Shown piece by piece: positions 1 to 6,083 of a stretch of DNA of 6,337 nt. A model generated the notes under the pieces. It saw only the letters and a list, made by a program, of their open reading frames with translations, ran no database searches and was not told the DNA's origin. Origin of the DNA: Scatosoma sp045537295 (GTDB lineage Bacteria > Bacillota > Clostridia > Christensenellales > Borkfalkiaceae); contig JAZSPG010000067.1 of NCBI GenBank assembly GCA_045537295.1, positions 1-6,337 on the forward strand, written 5' to 3'. The translations under genes were made by a program, and so were the position numbers. Position 1 is the first letter of the stretch, and every line of letters starts with the position of its first letter.

Positions 1-1090
1 CTCTAAACAACAAGTCGAAAGACAGGGTGTATTCGGGGTCTTCGGGGTCGTCCATCGTATAGAACGGACGTTTTTTCGAGGGATAATGCGTAATGAAAAT
101 GAAATCGGAATTAAACTGCTTTTTCGCATATTTACCCAAAAGCTGTTCTTCTTCGGGGTCGAAGTCCTTCATATCGGTAGGCTGATACTTAAACTTCTTC
201 ATCAAAATTTCCTTTGCTTCCATAAATTTAAGGGTGGGAATTTCGGTGATTTCAGGCACTTCGATATGCAACAAATCCACTTCGTTTTTATATTCCGTTT
301 TAAGCAAATTCATAATATACTTCAAAACGCCCGTTTCCATATTCATAATATCTTCGAAACTATCGATAAAGCCCATTTCGAAGTCCATTGAAATATACTC
401 GTTCAAGTGGCGGGAAGTATCGTGATGCTCCGCGCGGAATACGGGCGCAACTTCAAACACCCTCTCGTACACGGCAACGAGCGCCTGCTTGTAAAGCTGA
501 GGCGATTGTGCCAAATATACCTGTTTCCCGAAATAGTCGAGCTTGAATACGTTCGTACCCCCTTCCGCACCCGCAAAGTTAATTTTAGGCGAATGGATTT
601 CGGTAAAGCCCTGTTTAGACAAAAACTCTCTAAACCCGCGTTGAATACCCTCTTGCAATTTGAAAATTGCGCGTTCCTTGGGGTTACGCAAGGTAACGGG
701 GCGGTAGTCAAGGTTCGTAGATAAATCGCAATTTACCTGTTTCTTGGTAATTACCACGGGCGGAATATCCGCTGGGTGCGATAATAATTGAATATTATGA
801 ATTTGCAATTCGTAACGTTTCGAGCCGTCCTTTTGCTCGCCCGCAACGATTTTACCCGTTACCTTTGCCGAACATTCCTCTTTCACGTCCTCGCTCATTC
901 TGTAATCGGAAAAGCTTTCCGCATATACGCATTGTATCGTTTCGCGCGCGGTACGCAAAATCACGAACGCGAAATCGGACATCATACGGATATTGTGTAT
1001 CGTACCTTTCACCGTTACAATTTCGTTTTCGTATTTCTCAAAATCCGCGTAGCAAACGCAGTTGGTTTTAATCTCACCTGTAATCGCCAT
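1..1090 (-). CDS. aspS: Aspartyl-tRNA synthetase, archaeal/non-discriminating type, 3' end outside window
   Basis: Class II aminoacyl-tRNA synthetase that charges tRNA with aspartate in the cytoplasm. The visible 363 residues run from the start codon into the catalytic domain. Residues about 20-105 are the OB-fold anticodon-binding domain. Residues about 138-363 are the catalytic domain, with GAEGGTNVF (174-182), YLAQSPQLYKQ (192-202) and class II motif 2, FRAEHHDTSRHLNEY (218-232). KKRPFYTMDDPEDPE (339-353) is typical of the archaeal-type AspRS. Asparaginyl enzymes differ at the AEGG and motif 2 segments. The family is about 430 residues, so roughly 70 residues including motif 3 are missing to the left. 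The start ATG (1088-1090) has AGAAGG upstream at good spacing. His32 sits where, as I recall, discriminating enzymes carry Trp and non-discriminating ones His, so it may also charge tRNA-Asn for GatCAB conversion; that is inference. Confidence 0.93.
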   Translation of the reverse strand, partial: MAITGEIKTNCVCYADFEKYENEIVTVKGTIHNIRMMSDFAFVILRTARETIQCVYAESFSDYRMSEDVKEECSAKVTGKIVAGEQKDGSKRYELQIHNIQLLSHPADIPPVVITKKQVNCDLSTNLDYRPVTLRNPKERAIFKLQEGIQRGFREFLSKQGFTEIHSPKINFAGAEGGTNVFKLDYFGKQVYLAQSPQLYKQALVAVYERVFEVAPVFRAEHHDTSRHLNEYISMDFEMGFIDSFEDIMNMETGVLKYIMNLLKTEYKNEVDLLHIEVPEITEIPTLKFMEAKEILMKKFKYQPTDMKDFDPEEEQLLGKYAKKQFNSDFIFITHYPSKKRPFYTMDDPEDPEYTLSFDLLFR

Positions 1091-1129
1091 AAAAATTTAC
1101 CTTCTTTTGAAAAAATTGTCGTCTATACT

Positions 1130-1158
1130 ATTTTAATATGTTTGACAAAAAAAATCAA
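1130..1158 (-). promoter_or_regulatory. Candidate sigma-A promoter of aspS
   Basis: On the minus strand TTGATT (1153-1158) and TAAAAT (1130-1135) are separated by exactly 17 bases, which predicts transcription start near 1123 and a leader of about 33 bases. The -35 box lies inside the spacer of the opposing promoter, so the two polymerases would compete. The leader is too short for a T-box or riboswitch. Confidence 0.55.
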
Positions 1159-1170
1159 GAAATTTATAAT
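1142..1170 (+). promoter_or_regulatory. Consensus sigma-A promoter of the pyridoxal kinase gene
   Basis: TTGACA (1142-1147), a 17-base spacer and TATAAT (1165-1170) match the sigma-70/sigma-A consensus at all 12 positions. Transcription should start near 1177, giving a leader of about 40 bases before the ATG at 1218. The ribosome site AAAGGAG (1202-1208) sits 9 bases before the start codon. Confidence 0.85.
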
Positions 1171-1217
1171 AGATTTATAAAAATTTTCTTATTCCATAAG
1201 CAAAGGAGCTTATATTT

Positions 1218-2033
1218 ATGCGCGTGCTTGCCATCAACGACGTATCTTGCGTGGGAAAATGCTCACTCACCGTCGCCCAACCGATAATTTCGGCGTGCGG
1301 TGTCACCTGCAACGTTTTACCCACCGCCCTTTTATCCACGCATACGGGAGGATTTACAGGGTACACCTTTTTGGATTTGACCAAGGAAATACCGCCCATT
1401 TTGGCGCACTGGAAAAGCTTAGGGATTCGCTTTGATATTATTTACAGCGGGTATTTGGGCAGTATCGAACAAATAGATTTGGTGCTTTTTGTCATTCGCG
1501 AATTTCTTGCCGAAAACGGCAAGGTCGTCGTTGACCCGGTTATGGGCGACAGCGGAACGCTGTATTCGGGTTTTTCGGGAAATTTCGTAGAAGAAATGCG
1601 CCTGCTTTGTAAGCGCGCGGATTATATTTTACCCAACGCCACCGAGGCGTGCTATTTATCAAACATTCCCTATCCGCTCAGCGACAAAACCGCAAAATCC
1701 GCCCTGCAAAAACTGCAAACGCTTTGCCCCAACCCCGTAATTACGGGCGTAGACGGCGAAAACGGCGTTTCGTTATACTTCGCAAATACAAACGGCGCAC
1801 AAGTCTATACGCATAAGAATATACAAGGCTTTTTCTGCGGAGCGGGCGACGTGTTCGCCTCGGCGTTCGTCGGGTGCTTGGCAAGAGGTAAATCGTTTAA
1901 CGAGGCAATCACCCTTTCCGCTGAATTCGTGTCCGCGTCCGTAGCCCGTTCGGCAAACGAGGTGGTGGATAAACGCTACGGCTTGAACTTTGAAAAGGAA
2001 ATTTATGCCTTTTTACAAAAATTGAACGCTTGA
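1218..2033 (+). CDS. pdxY: Pyridoxal/pyridoxamine kinase (ribokinase superfamily)
   Basis: ATP-dependent kinase that phosphorylates pyridoxal, pyridoxamine and/or pyridoxine in the vitamin B6 salvage pathway. The 271-residue protein is full length for the PdxK/PdxY family (about 270-290). Family signatures appear in order: STHTGGF (40-46) near the vitamin pocket, DPVMGDSGTLY (106-116), LPNATEA (138-144), and the anion-hole/catalytic motif CGAGDVFAS (207-215), where Asp211 is the expected catalytic base. The motif reads GAGD rather than the more frequent GTGD, a conservative change. The start is supported by AAAGGAG 9 bases upstream. I see no terminator after the stop codon, so some transcripts probably run through the 6S RNA gene to the hairpin at 2308-2340. 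Kinase identity is secure; the preferred B6 vitamer and hence the symbol (pdxK or pdxY) are not fixed by sequence. Confidence 0.92.
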   Translation: MRVLAINDVSCVGKCSLTVAQPIISACGVTCNVLPTALLSTHTGGFTGYTFLDLTKEIPPILAHWKSLGIRFDIIYSGYLGSIEQIDLVLFVIREFLAENGKVVVDPVMGDSGTLYSGFSGNFVEEMRLLCKRADYILPNATEACYLSNIPYPLSDKTAKSALQKLQTLCPNPVITGVDGENGVSLYFANTNGAQVYTHKNIQGFFCGAGDVFASAFVGCLARGKSFNEAITLSAEFVSASVARSANEVVDKRYGLNFEKEIYAFLQKLNA

Positions 2034-2076
2034 AAATTTTAGGGATAATTTGACAAAAATCACCCCGTTCATATCG

Positions 2077-2105
2077 TTGACAAAGCCCAAAAAAGCGTGT
2101 ATAAT
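2077..2105 (+). promoter_or_regulatory. Consensus sigma-A promoter of 6S RNA
   Basis: TTGACA (2077-2082), a 17-base spacer and TATAAT (2100-2105) form a perfect housekeeping promoter, placing the RNA start at about 2111-2113. No reading frame with a ribosome site follows, as expected for a strongly expressed structural RNA. Confidence 0.85.
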
Positions 2106-2111
2106 AAAAGT

Positions 2112-2292
2112 CTAATCTGCGGTGTTCGAAGTTCGGCGTAAAACGGAATCCACGTTAGATATTCGGGAGCAAGTTATTCGGGACGATAGGCAAGGTCTGT
2201 TTTACGGAAAGTCTGATGCGTCAAGATACGGCACCCACCTGCTTAGAAGTAGGGTTCATCTTTTTGTCGGGCTACGGCACAGGCGGATTTCT
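2112..2292 (+). ncRNA. ssrS: 6S RNA (RNA polymerase regulator)
   Basis: 6S RNA mimics an open promoter and binds the sigma-A form of RNA polymerase, damping transcription in stationary phase. The evidence here is structural. The 5' segment AATCTGC (2114-2120) pairs with GCGGATT (2283-2289). GTGTT (2122-2126) pairs with GGCAC (2276-2280), the same arrangement as the GATGTT/GGCATC closing stem of E. coli 6S. AGTTCGGC (2130-2137) pairs with GTCGGGCT (2266-2273), with wobbles. A small hairpin, CCTGCT-TAGA-AGTAGG (2238-2253), followed by GTTCA sits where 6S RNAs carry the 3' side of the central bubble. An additional 10-bp helix, 2138-2147 with 2196-2205, is possible. Length of about 180 bases, a perfect promoter and a downstream terminator fit. 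Ends are approximate because 6S is normally processed from a longer precursor. Confidence 0.85.
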
Positions 2293-2307
2293 TTTGAAAA
2301 TAATTTA

Positions 2308-2340
2308 ACCTACCCTTTTATGCAAGGGTAGGTCGTTTTT
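2308..2340 (+). terminator. Intrinsic terminator after 6S RNA, probably partly bidirectional
   Basis: A perfect 10-bp stem, ACCTACCCTT (2308-2317) with AAGGGTAGGT (2324-2333), has a 6-base loop and is followed by CG and a T run on the plus strand. The convergent glucosidase gene ends at 2340. Read on the minus strand the same hairpin is followed by a looser T-rich tail, so it may also stop that transcript. Confidence 0.88.
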
Positions 2341-3884
2341 TATTTTTTATAAATCACGATTTGATAGGGTTTTAAGATTTTTTCCACGGTTGGATAGTTA
2401 CTCAAAAGCACTTCGCCCTCGACTTCTAACCCCGCGCTTTGCTTTTCAAAATTGAACACCGTGATTATTTTTTCGTTTCCAAGCGTTCTTGCGTAGGCGT
2501 AATAATTCGCGGTAAGCGCAAGCAATTCGTAACGCCCTTTGGTAAGACAGTCTTGCGTTTTTCTAAGTTCTATCAGTTTTTGATAGAACGCAAATACCGA
2601 ATTTTCCGCCCGCAAATCCTTTTCCACGTTAATTTCCGTTTGTCTTGTATAAGGCGCAATCCACGCTTTTTGCGGTTTTTCGTTCCAAGGCATTAAATAC
2701 CTCGCGTTATCCCTACCACCGAAATTAATCGCCTCTATCCGTTCTTTTTCAGGGATTTTCCCCTCGTTCATTTGGTAATAATTCAGCGATTCCACGTCGT
2801 TGAAGTATTTTATATCGCCGTAGGACGAATTTGTCGCACCGATTTCCTGACCCTGCATTAAAAACGGAACGCCTCTATGCGTTAAGACGATAGCCCCCAA
2901 CGCCGTCGCGCTTTGATAACGGTAATTTTTATCGTCGCCAAAACGGCTGACGCTTCGAGGCTGGTCGTGGTTTTCGAAAAATACCGTAGGAATCACGCCC
3001 GCGTCCTGCGTGGACATTTGCCAGTTTGCAATACGCCGGCAAACCTTTTCAAGCGGTGGTTTGTGCGGATAAAACCGACCCTCGTCTACGCACAAATGCG
3101 AAAACGCGAACGCCGTCGTCAATTCCTTGCGCTCAGGCAAGCAAAATAACGCCATATTTTCCGCGTTTGCCGACCAGCACTCCCCGACGGTAAATATCCC
3201 GTCCGTTTTTTTACGCCCGAAAAGTCCGCGGATATATTCGTGCAAGCGCGGTCCGCTACCGTTCACGTCCTTTTCCCAGTCCTTTGAAATTTGGTCTAAC
3301 ACGTCACAACGGAACCCGTCTACGCCCTTATCCAACCAAAAATCGACGACGGCTTGCATTTCCTCACGCACCTTGGGATTGTCCCAGTTTAAGTCCGCCT
3401 GTTCCACGGCGTAGGAATGTAAATAGTATTCGCCCGTTTGCTTATCGTATTCCCAAGCCGAACCGCCGAACGCGGACTGCCAGTCGTTTGGTGGCGTTTT
3501 GCGCCAAATATAATAATCGCGGTAGGGATTGTCCTTGCTTTTTCTGGATTGCTCAAACCATTCGTGTTTGATCGAAGAGTGGTTTGCAACGAGGTCAAAA
3601 ATAACCGCAATCCCGTTCTCGTGGAAACGCGCAATCATTTGCTCCACGTCCGCAAGCGTACCTAATTCTTCCTGAACGTCCTTATAATCGGAAATATCGT
3701 AGCCGTTGTCCACGTTTGGACTTTTGAAAAAGGGGGTAAGCCACACGGCGTTTACGCCAAGGCTTTTTATATAGTCTATTTTAGAAATTACCCCTTGAAT
3801 ATCCCCCACACCGTCGCCGTTGCTATCGCAAAAGCTCTTGGGATAAATCTGATAAAAAATCAAATCTTTCGTCGCCATTTTCAT
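2340..3884 (-). CDS. GH13 alpha-glucosidase, oligo-1,6-glucosidase-like
   Basis: Intracellular glycoside hydrolase (no signal peptide) of family GH13, acting on short alpha-glucosides. Numbering is for the 514-residue product. The N-terminal DSNGDGVGD (20-28) is the usual calcium-type loop. The barrel carries region I DLVANH (97-102), region II GFRCDVL with nucleophile Asp194, region III GECW with acid/base Glu235, and region IV ENHD with Asp307. A short beta domain closes the C-terminus. Val195 directly after the nucleophile is the residue linked to alpha-1,6 preference in oligo-1,6-glucosidases and dextran glucosidases, whereas alpha-1,4 maltases tend to have Ala or Thr. Phosphotrehalase (TreC) is the main alternative. 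The frame also opens at a GTG at 3890, but GGAG (3893-3896) lies only 2 bases from it and 8 bases from the ATG at 3884, so I chose 3884. A third ATG is at 3878. No transporter or regulator gene is adjacent. Confidence 0.9.
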   Translation of the reverse strand: MKMATKDLIFYQIYPKSFCDSNGDGVGDIQGVISKIDYIKSLGVNAVWLTPFFKSPNVDNGYDISDYKDVQEELGTLADVEQMIARFHENGIAVIFDLVANHSSIKHEWFEQSRKSKDNPYRDYYIWRKTPPNDWQSAFGGSAWEYDKQTGEYYLHSYAVEQADLNWDNPKVREEMQAVVDFWLDKGVDGFRCDVLDQISKDWEKDVNGSGPRLHEYIRGLFGRKKTDGIFTVGECWSANAENMALFCLPERKELTTAFAFSHLCVDEGRFYPHKPPLEKVCRRIANWQMSTQDAGVIPTVFFENHDQPRSVSRFGDDKNYRYQSATALGAIVLTHRGVPFLMQGQEIGATNSSYGDIKYFNDVESLNYYQMNEGKIPEKERIEAINFGGRDNARYLMPWNEKPQKAWIAPYTRQTEINVEKDLRAENSVFAFYQKLIELRKTQDCLTKGRYELLALTANYYAYARTLGNEKIITVFNFEKQSAGLEVEGEVLLSNYPTVEKILKPYQIVIYKK

Positions 3885-3900
3885 TTTCACCGCTCCGTTT

Positions 3901-3984
3901 CAACGTTTTTTATTATCTATATCATAACACAGCCGTCTATAAAATGCAATACGCAAAATAGACAAGCTTGCCATGCAAACGTTG
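3901..3984. repeat. Inverted 8-bp pair CAACGTTT flanking the glucosidase promoter, possible operators
   Basis: CAACGTTT (3901-3908) and its exact reverse complement AAACGTTG (3977-3984) bracket the proximal promoter. Each contains the palindrome AACGTT, with a central CG as in operators of LacI-family sugar regulators. The centres are 76 bases apart, about seven helical turns. No regulator gene is present in the window, so the role is conjecture. Confidence 0.3.
3921..3949 (-). promoter_or_regulatory. Proximal promoter of the glucosidase gene
   Basis: On the minus strand TTGCAT (3944-3949) and TATGAT (3921-3926) are 17 bases apart. Transcription would begin near 3914, about 30 bases before the chosen ATG. 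It lies between two inverted copies of CAACGTTT. Confidence 0.65.
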
Positions 3985-4005
3985 TTTTTTATCTTTTCTT
4001 TTATT

Positions 4006-4033
4006 ATTATACCATTTTTTCGAAAAAAAACAA
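4006..4033 (-). promoter_or_regulatory. Possible distal promoter toward the glucosidase gene
   Basis: TATAAT (4006-4011) with TTGTTT (4028-4033) and a 16-base spacer on the minus strand. The -10 is perfect but the -35 is weak, and it would leave a leader of about 115 bases that contains the proximal promoter. Confidence 0.4.
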
Positions 4034-4117
4034 CCTCACGCGCTGTTTCATTTTCGTTTCGTCTTAAAATTTTAGCAAAAAAATAAAAATTTTTTTATCA
4101 GATACCCCTTTATATTA

Positions 4118-4146
4118 TTGTAAAAATGAAATAAATTTGTTATAAT
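4118..4146 (+). promoter_or_regulatory. Promoter of purC
   Basis: TTGTAA (4118-4123), a 17-base spacer and TATAAT (4141-4146) predict transcription start near 4153. The ribosome site CGAGGA (4196-4201) ends 7 bases before the ATG at 4209. Confidence 0.7.
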
Positions 4147-4208
4147 ATTTCCGTGATGAGCTTTACGCCCGTCAAAACCAAGTATTCTATTAAAACGAGG
4201 ATTTATAT

Positions 4209-4892
4209 ATGGAAAAAATCTACACAGGTAAAACAAAAGACGTTTACAAGCTTGACAACGGCAACGTTATGCTTAAATTCAAGGACGATTGCACGGGTAA
4301 AGACGGCGTGTTCGACCCCGGTGAAAACACCGTTGGTTTGACTATCGAGGGTATCGGTAAGGCAAACCTTATCACCTCTATTTACTATTTCGAGCTTTTG
4401 AAAAAAGCGGGTATCAAAACGCACTACGTTTCCGCGGACGTGGAAAACGCGACGATGGAAGTTTTGCCCGGCAAAGTATTCGGTCACGGTTTAGAGGTAA
4501 TTTGCCGTTTGGTTGCAACGGGTAGCTTTATCCGCAGATACGGCGAATATATCGAAAACGGAACGCGCTTAGAGGGCGGTTACGTAGAATGTACTTTCAA
4601 GAACGACGAAAAGGGCGACCCCCTCGTTACCGCGGAAGGCTTAGAGGCGCTCGGCGTTATGAGTATGGATATGTTCCAATCTATGAAAGAACAAACCTTG
4701 AAAATTACCAAGGTCGTTGCGGACGATTTGAAATCCATCGGGCTTGACCTTTGGGACATCAAATTCGAGTTCGGCTATTCGGGCGACGAAGTTATCCTTA
4801 TCGACGAAATCGCGTCGGGCAATATGCGCGTTTACAAAGACGGCAAAATCGTAGAACCCGTAGAACTTACCAAGCTTATCAACAACAGATAA
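4209..4892 (+). CDS. purC: Phosphoribosylaminoimidazole-succinocarboxamide synthase (SAICAR synthetase)
   Basis: Cytoplasmic enzyme of de novo purine synthesis that joins aspartate to CAIR using ATP to give SAICAR. The 227-residue protein is close to the usual 235-240 of bacterial PurC. The N-terminal YTGKTKDVY (5-13) is the ATP-binding loop. LKFKDDCTG (22-30) contains the family Asp pair. CRLVATGSFIRRYG (99-112) and KNDEKGDP (131-138) form the substrate site. LIDEIASGNMR (197-207) replaces the more common DEISPDxxR. From memory, this SGNMR ending and the GVFDPGENTVGLTIEG stretch occur in a clostridial PurC subgroup, so I regard it as functional. It stands alone, with its own promoter upstream and terminators downstream, and no other pur genes are visible. 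The start is fixed by the upstream CGAGGA. Confidence 0.95.
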   Translation: MEKIYTGKTKDVYKLDNGNVMLKFKDDCTGKDGVFDPGENTVGLTIEGIGKANLITSIYYFELLKKAGIKTHYVSADVENATMEVLPGKVFGHGLEVICRLVATGSFIRRYGEYIENGTRLEGGYVECTFKNDEKGDPLVTAEGLEALGVMSMDMFQSMKEQTLKITKVVADDLKSIGLDLWDIKFEFGYSGDEVILIDEIASGNMRVYKDGKIVEPVELTKLINNR

Positions 4893-4923
4893 TCGCGTAA
4901 AACGCAAAGCCACCCTAACCGAG

Positions 4924-4942
4924 TCCCTACAAGGGATTTTTT
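4924..4942 (+). terminator. Short hairpin with T6 after purC, first terminator
   Basis: TCCCT (4924-4928) pairs with AGGGA (4932-4936) across a 3-base loop and is followed immediately by TTTTTT (4937-4942). The stem is short, so it may be leaky. A weaker AAGG/CCTT hairpin with a T tract follows at 4947-4961. Confidence 0.55.
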
Positions 4943-4969
4943 CGGGAAGGATGTCCTTTTTAAGAGTCA

Positions 4970-4995
4970 GGCGTGGCGTGATGCCACGCCTTTTC
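4970..4995 (+). terminator. Strong hairpin terminator between purC and the recombinase remnant
   Basis: A perfect GC-rich 8-bp stem, GGCGTGGC (4970-4977) with GCCACGCC (4983-4990), has the loop GTGAT and is followed by TTTTC. The T tract is on the plus side, so it mainly serves purC. Read from the minus strand the hairpin has no immediate T run. Confidence 0.75.
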
Positions 4996-5860
4996 TCGTG
5001 CTATTTAGTTTGCTTCATCTAATAAATCACCAAAATCGGGTAAATCTATCGCTTCGACAAAGTTGTAAATAATTTCTATTGTGTGAACGTAACGTCCATC
5101 AACCTTTACTTTTTCGTGAATAATAACCTTGTCCACGAAAGCTCGTAAGATTTCAGGTGTTATCTCGTCAAAATCACTATATCTTTTAACAATAGCCATA
5201 AACCTATTTATGTTGTCATATTGGGTTTTGGCTTTTTCTATTTCTGCCTTTAAGGTTTTAACTTTTTCCGTTAATTCCTTTTGCTCGGCTTCGTAGCTAT
5301 CGCTCATTTTCATATAGCGTTCTTCGGATAATTTTCCTGCGACCTTATCTTCATAAAGGCTTTGAATAATTTTATCAAGGGCTTTTATACGCTTTTCTGC
5401 TTGCTCTTTGCCATCAAGATATGATTCTAACTCTCGTTTACTTTTAGCTTTCGCTCGTTCTTTTAGAATACTCATAAAAGTTTCCTTGTTTTCAGTCGCA
5501 AACTTAATGGTATATTGTATGTCGTTTTTTATAAGTGCCATAGTGGCGTGCGCCGTTATTTGGTGTGACGTACAATATTTTTTCTTTTTCTTGCGATAGG
5601 TTGAGCAATTAAAATACTCTTTTTGATTCATAGTTGTACAACGACAAAGATACATCTTTTGATTACAGTCAGCGCAATAGAGCAAACCCGATAGCATATG
5701 TGGTGTACCCATATCGGTTAAGCTCCTTCGTCCCGCACGGACTTGTTGAACAATATCAAACGTTTCCTTGTCAATTATTGCTTCTTGCGTATTTTCAAAG
5801 ATTGCCCAATTTTCTCTTGGGTTTTTATAACGCTTTTTAGATTTATACGATTTCTTGTAG

Positions 5861-5888
5861 TATTGTCGTAAAAATTTGTACGACAATA
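5861..5888. repeat. Perfect 10-bp inverted repeat at the recombinase truncation point
   Basis: TATTGTCGTA (5861-5870) and TACGACAATA (5879-5888) are exact reverse complements separated by 8 bases. Homology to the recombinase starts at this repeat, which therefore marks the junction between the gene remnant and the palindromic non-coding segment. There is no adjacent T tract long enough to make it a clear terminator. Confidence 0.6.
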
Positions 5889-6057
5889 AAGCCCTAAATA
5901 AGCCGTTTTGTTTCCCTTTACTTAAAACGACTTCGGGCAAACGGGAGAACTTCTCCCACAAGCGCACATTTGTACACTTACAAAGCCTGCCGATGCTTGC
6001 AAGCTTAACAAAGGGCAGAAACCTCTTAATTATATATACCCACACAAAGCATAATCT
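5889..6057. other. Palindrome-rich, probably non-coding segment; possible transfer-origin relic
   Basis: Within 62 bases there are three symmetrical elements: GGGAGAA-C-TTCTCCC (5943-5957), TTTGTA-CACT-TACAAA (5969-5984) and the palindrome GCTTGCAAGC (5995-6004). Between the first two lies ACAAGCGCACATT, loosely reminiscent of the TAAGTGCGCCCT nick region next to the hairpin in MobP-type plasmid origins. Hairpin followed by such a motif, beside an element recombinase, suggests an oriT relic. No relaxase gene is visible and the match is loose, so this is a hypothesis. Frames are open here on both strands, but none has a ribosome site or a recognisable protein. Confidence 0.3.
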
Positions 6058-6070
6058 AAACATATGTTCG
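6058..6070 (-). promoter_or_regulatory. LexA/SOS-box-like operator
   Basis: The minus strand reads CGAACATATGTTT, which fits the Bacillus SOS box CGAACRNRYGTTYC at 13 positions in a row (only the last base, A, differs). It also fits the GAAC-N4-GTTT form reported for clostridial LexA. It is centred about 13 bases after the predicted transcription start, a position where a bound repressor would block the promoter. Confidence 0.6.
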
Positions 6071-6083
6071 TGTTTGTAATTCT

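Larger units (their letters stand above)
3885..4208. other. Intergenic region between the glucosidase gene and purC
   Basis: This AT-rich spacer of 324 bases holds the divergent promoters and the inverted CAACGTTT pair listed separately. I found no ribosome site followed by a plausible frame, no tRNA and no riboswitch-like fold. The purC leader (about 4153-4208) is too short for a purine riboswitch. Confidence 0.6.
5005..6063 (-). pseudogene. Truncated large serine recombinase: C-terminal half only, catalytic domain lost
   Basis: The family (TnpX/TndX-like large serine recombinases) integrates and excises mobile elements. Recognisable homology begins about residue 68 (position 5862) with YYKKSYKSKKRYKNP, the end of the recombinase domain. 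It continues through WAIFENTQEAIIDKETF (86-102) and a zinc ribbon with Cys130, Cys133, Cys153 and Cys164 (LLYCADC, FNCSTY, KYCTSH). A charged coiled coil follows (about 200-285), then a DUF4368-like tail around TPEILRAFVDKVIIHEKV (302-319). The resolvase domain with the catalytic serine, normally about 150 residues, and most of the following recombinase domain are absent. Residues 1-67 do not resemble the family and cover palindrome-rich DNA. The nominal ATG (6061-6063) has no ribosome site and lies inside the LexA-like box. The frame is intact after 5862, so the loss may be recent or the fragment retained. It cannot recombine DNA alone. Base use is more AT-rich than in the genes to its left. 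Confidence 0.8.

Noticed and set aside
86..1180. Plus-strand and other frames of 60-130 codons across this stretch
   Set aside because: They are shadows of the minus-strand AspRS gene, which reads through without a stop and matches the family from start codon to window edge.
2050..2055. A second TTGACA upstream of the 6S promoter
   Set aside because: No -10 element lies 16-18 bases downstream, so it is probably not a working promoter.
2122..2331. A 69-codon plus-strand frame over the 6S region
   Set aside because: No ribosome site, it begins inside the closing stem and ends in the terminator, and the RNA structure explains the sequence better.
3795..4067. A 90-codon plus-strand frame crossing from the glucosidase gene into the spacer
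   Set aside because: It overlaps promoters, has no ribosome site and encodes a low-complexity Phe/Ile-rich product.
4153..4208. Possible purine riboswitch before purC
   Set aside because: The predicted leader is only about 55 bases and shows no three-helix junction or conserved core.
4153..4341. A 62-codon frame starting upstream of purC
   Set aside because: It overlaps the purC start in another frame and lacks a ribosome site; the CGAGGA is placed for purC.
5876..6079. A 67-codon plus-strand frame over the palindromic segment
   Set aside because: No ribosome site or recognisable protein, and three palindromes inside it point to non-coding DNA.
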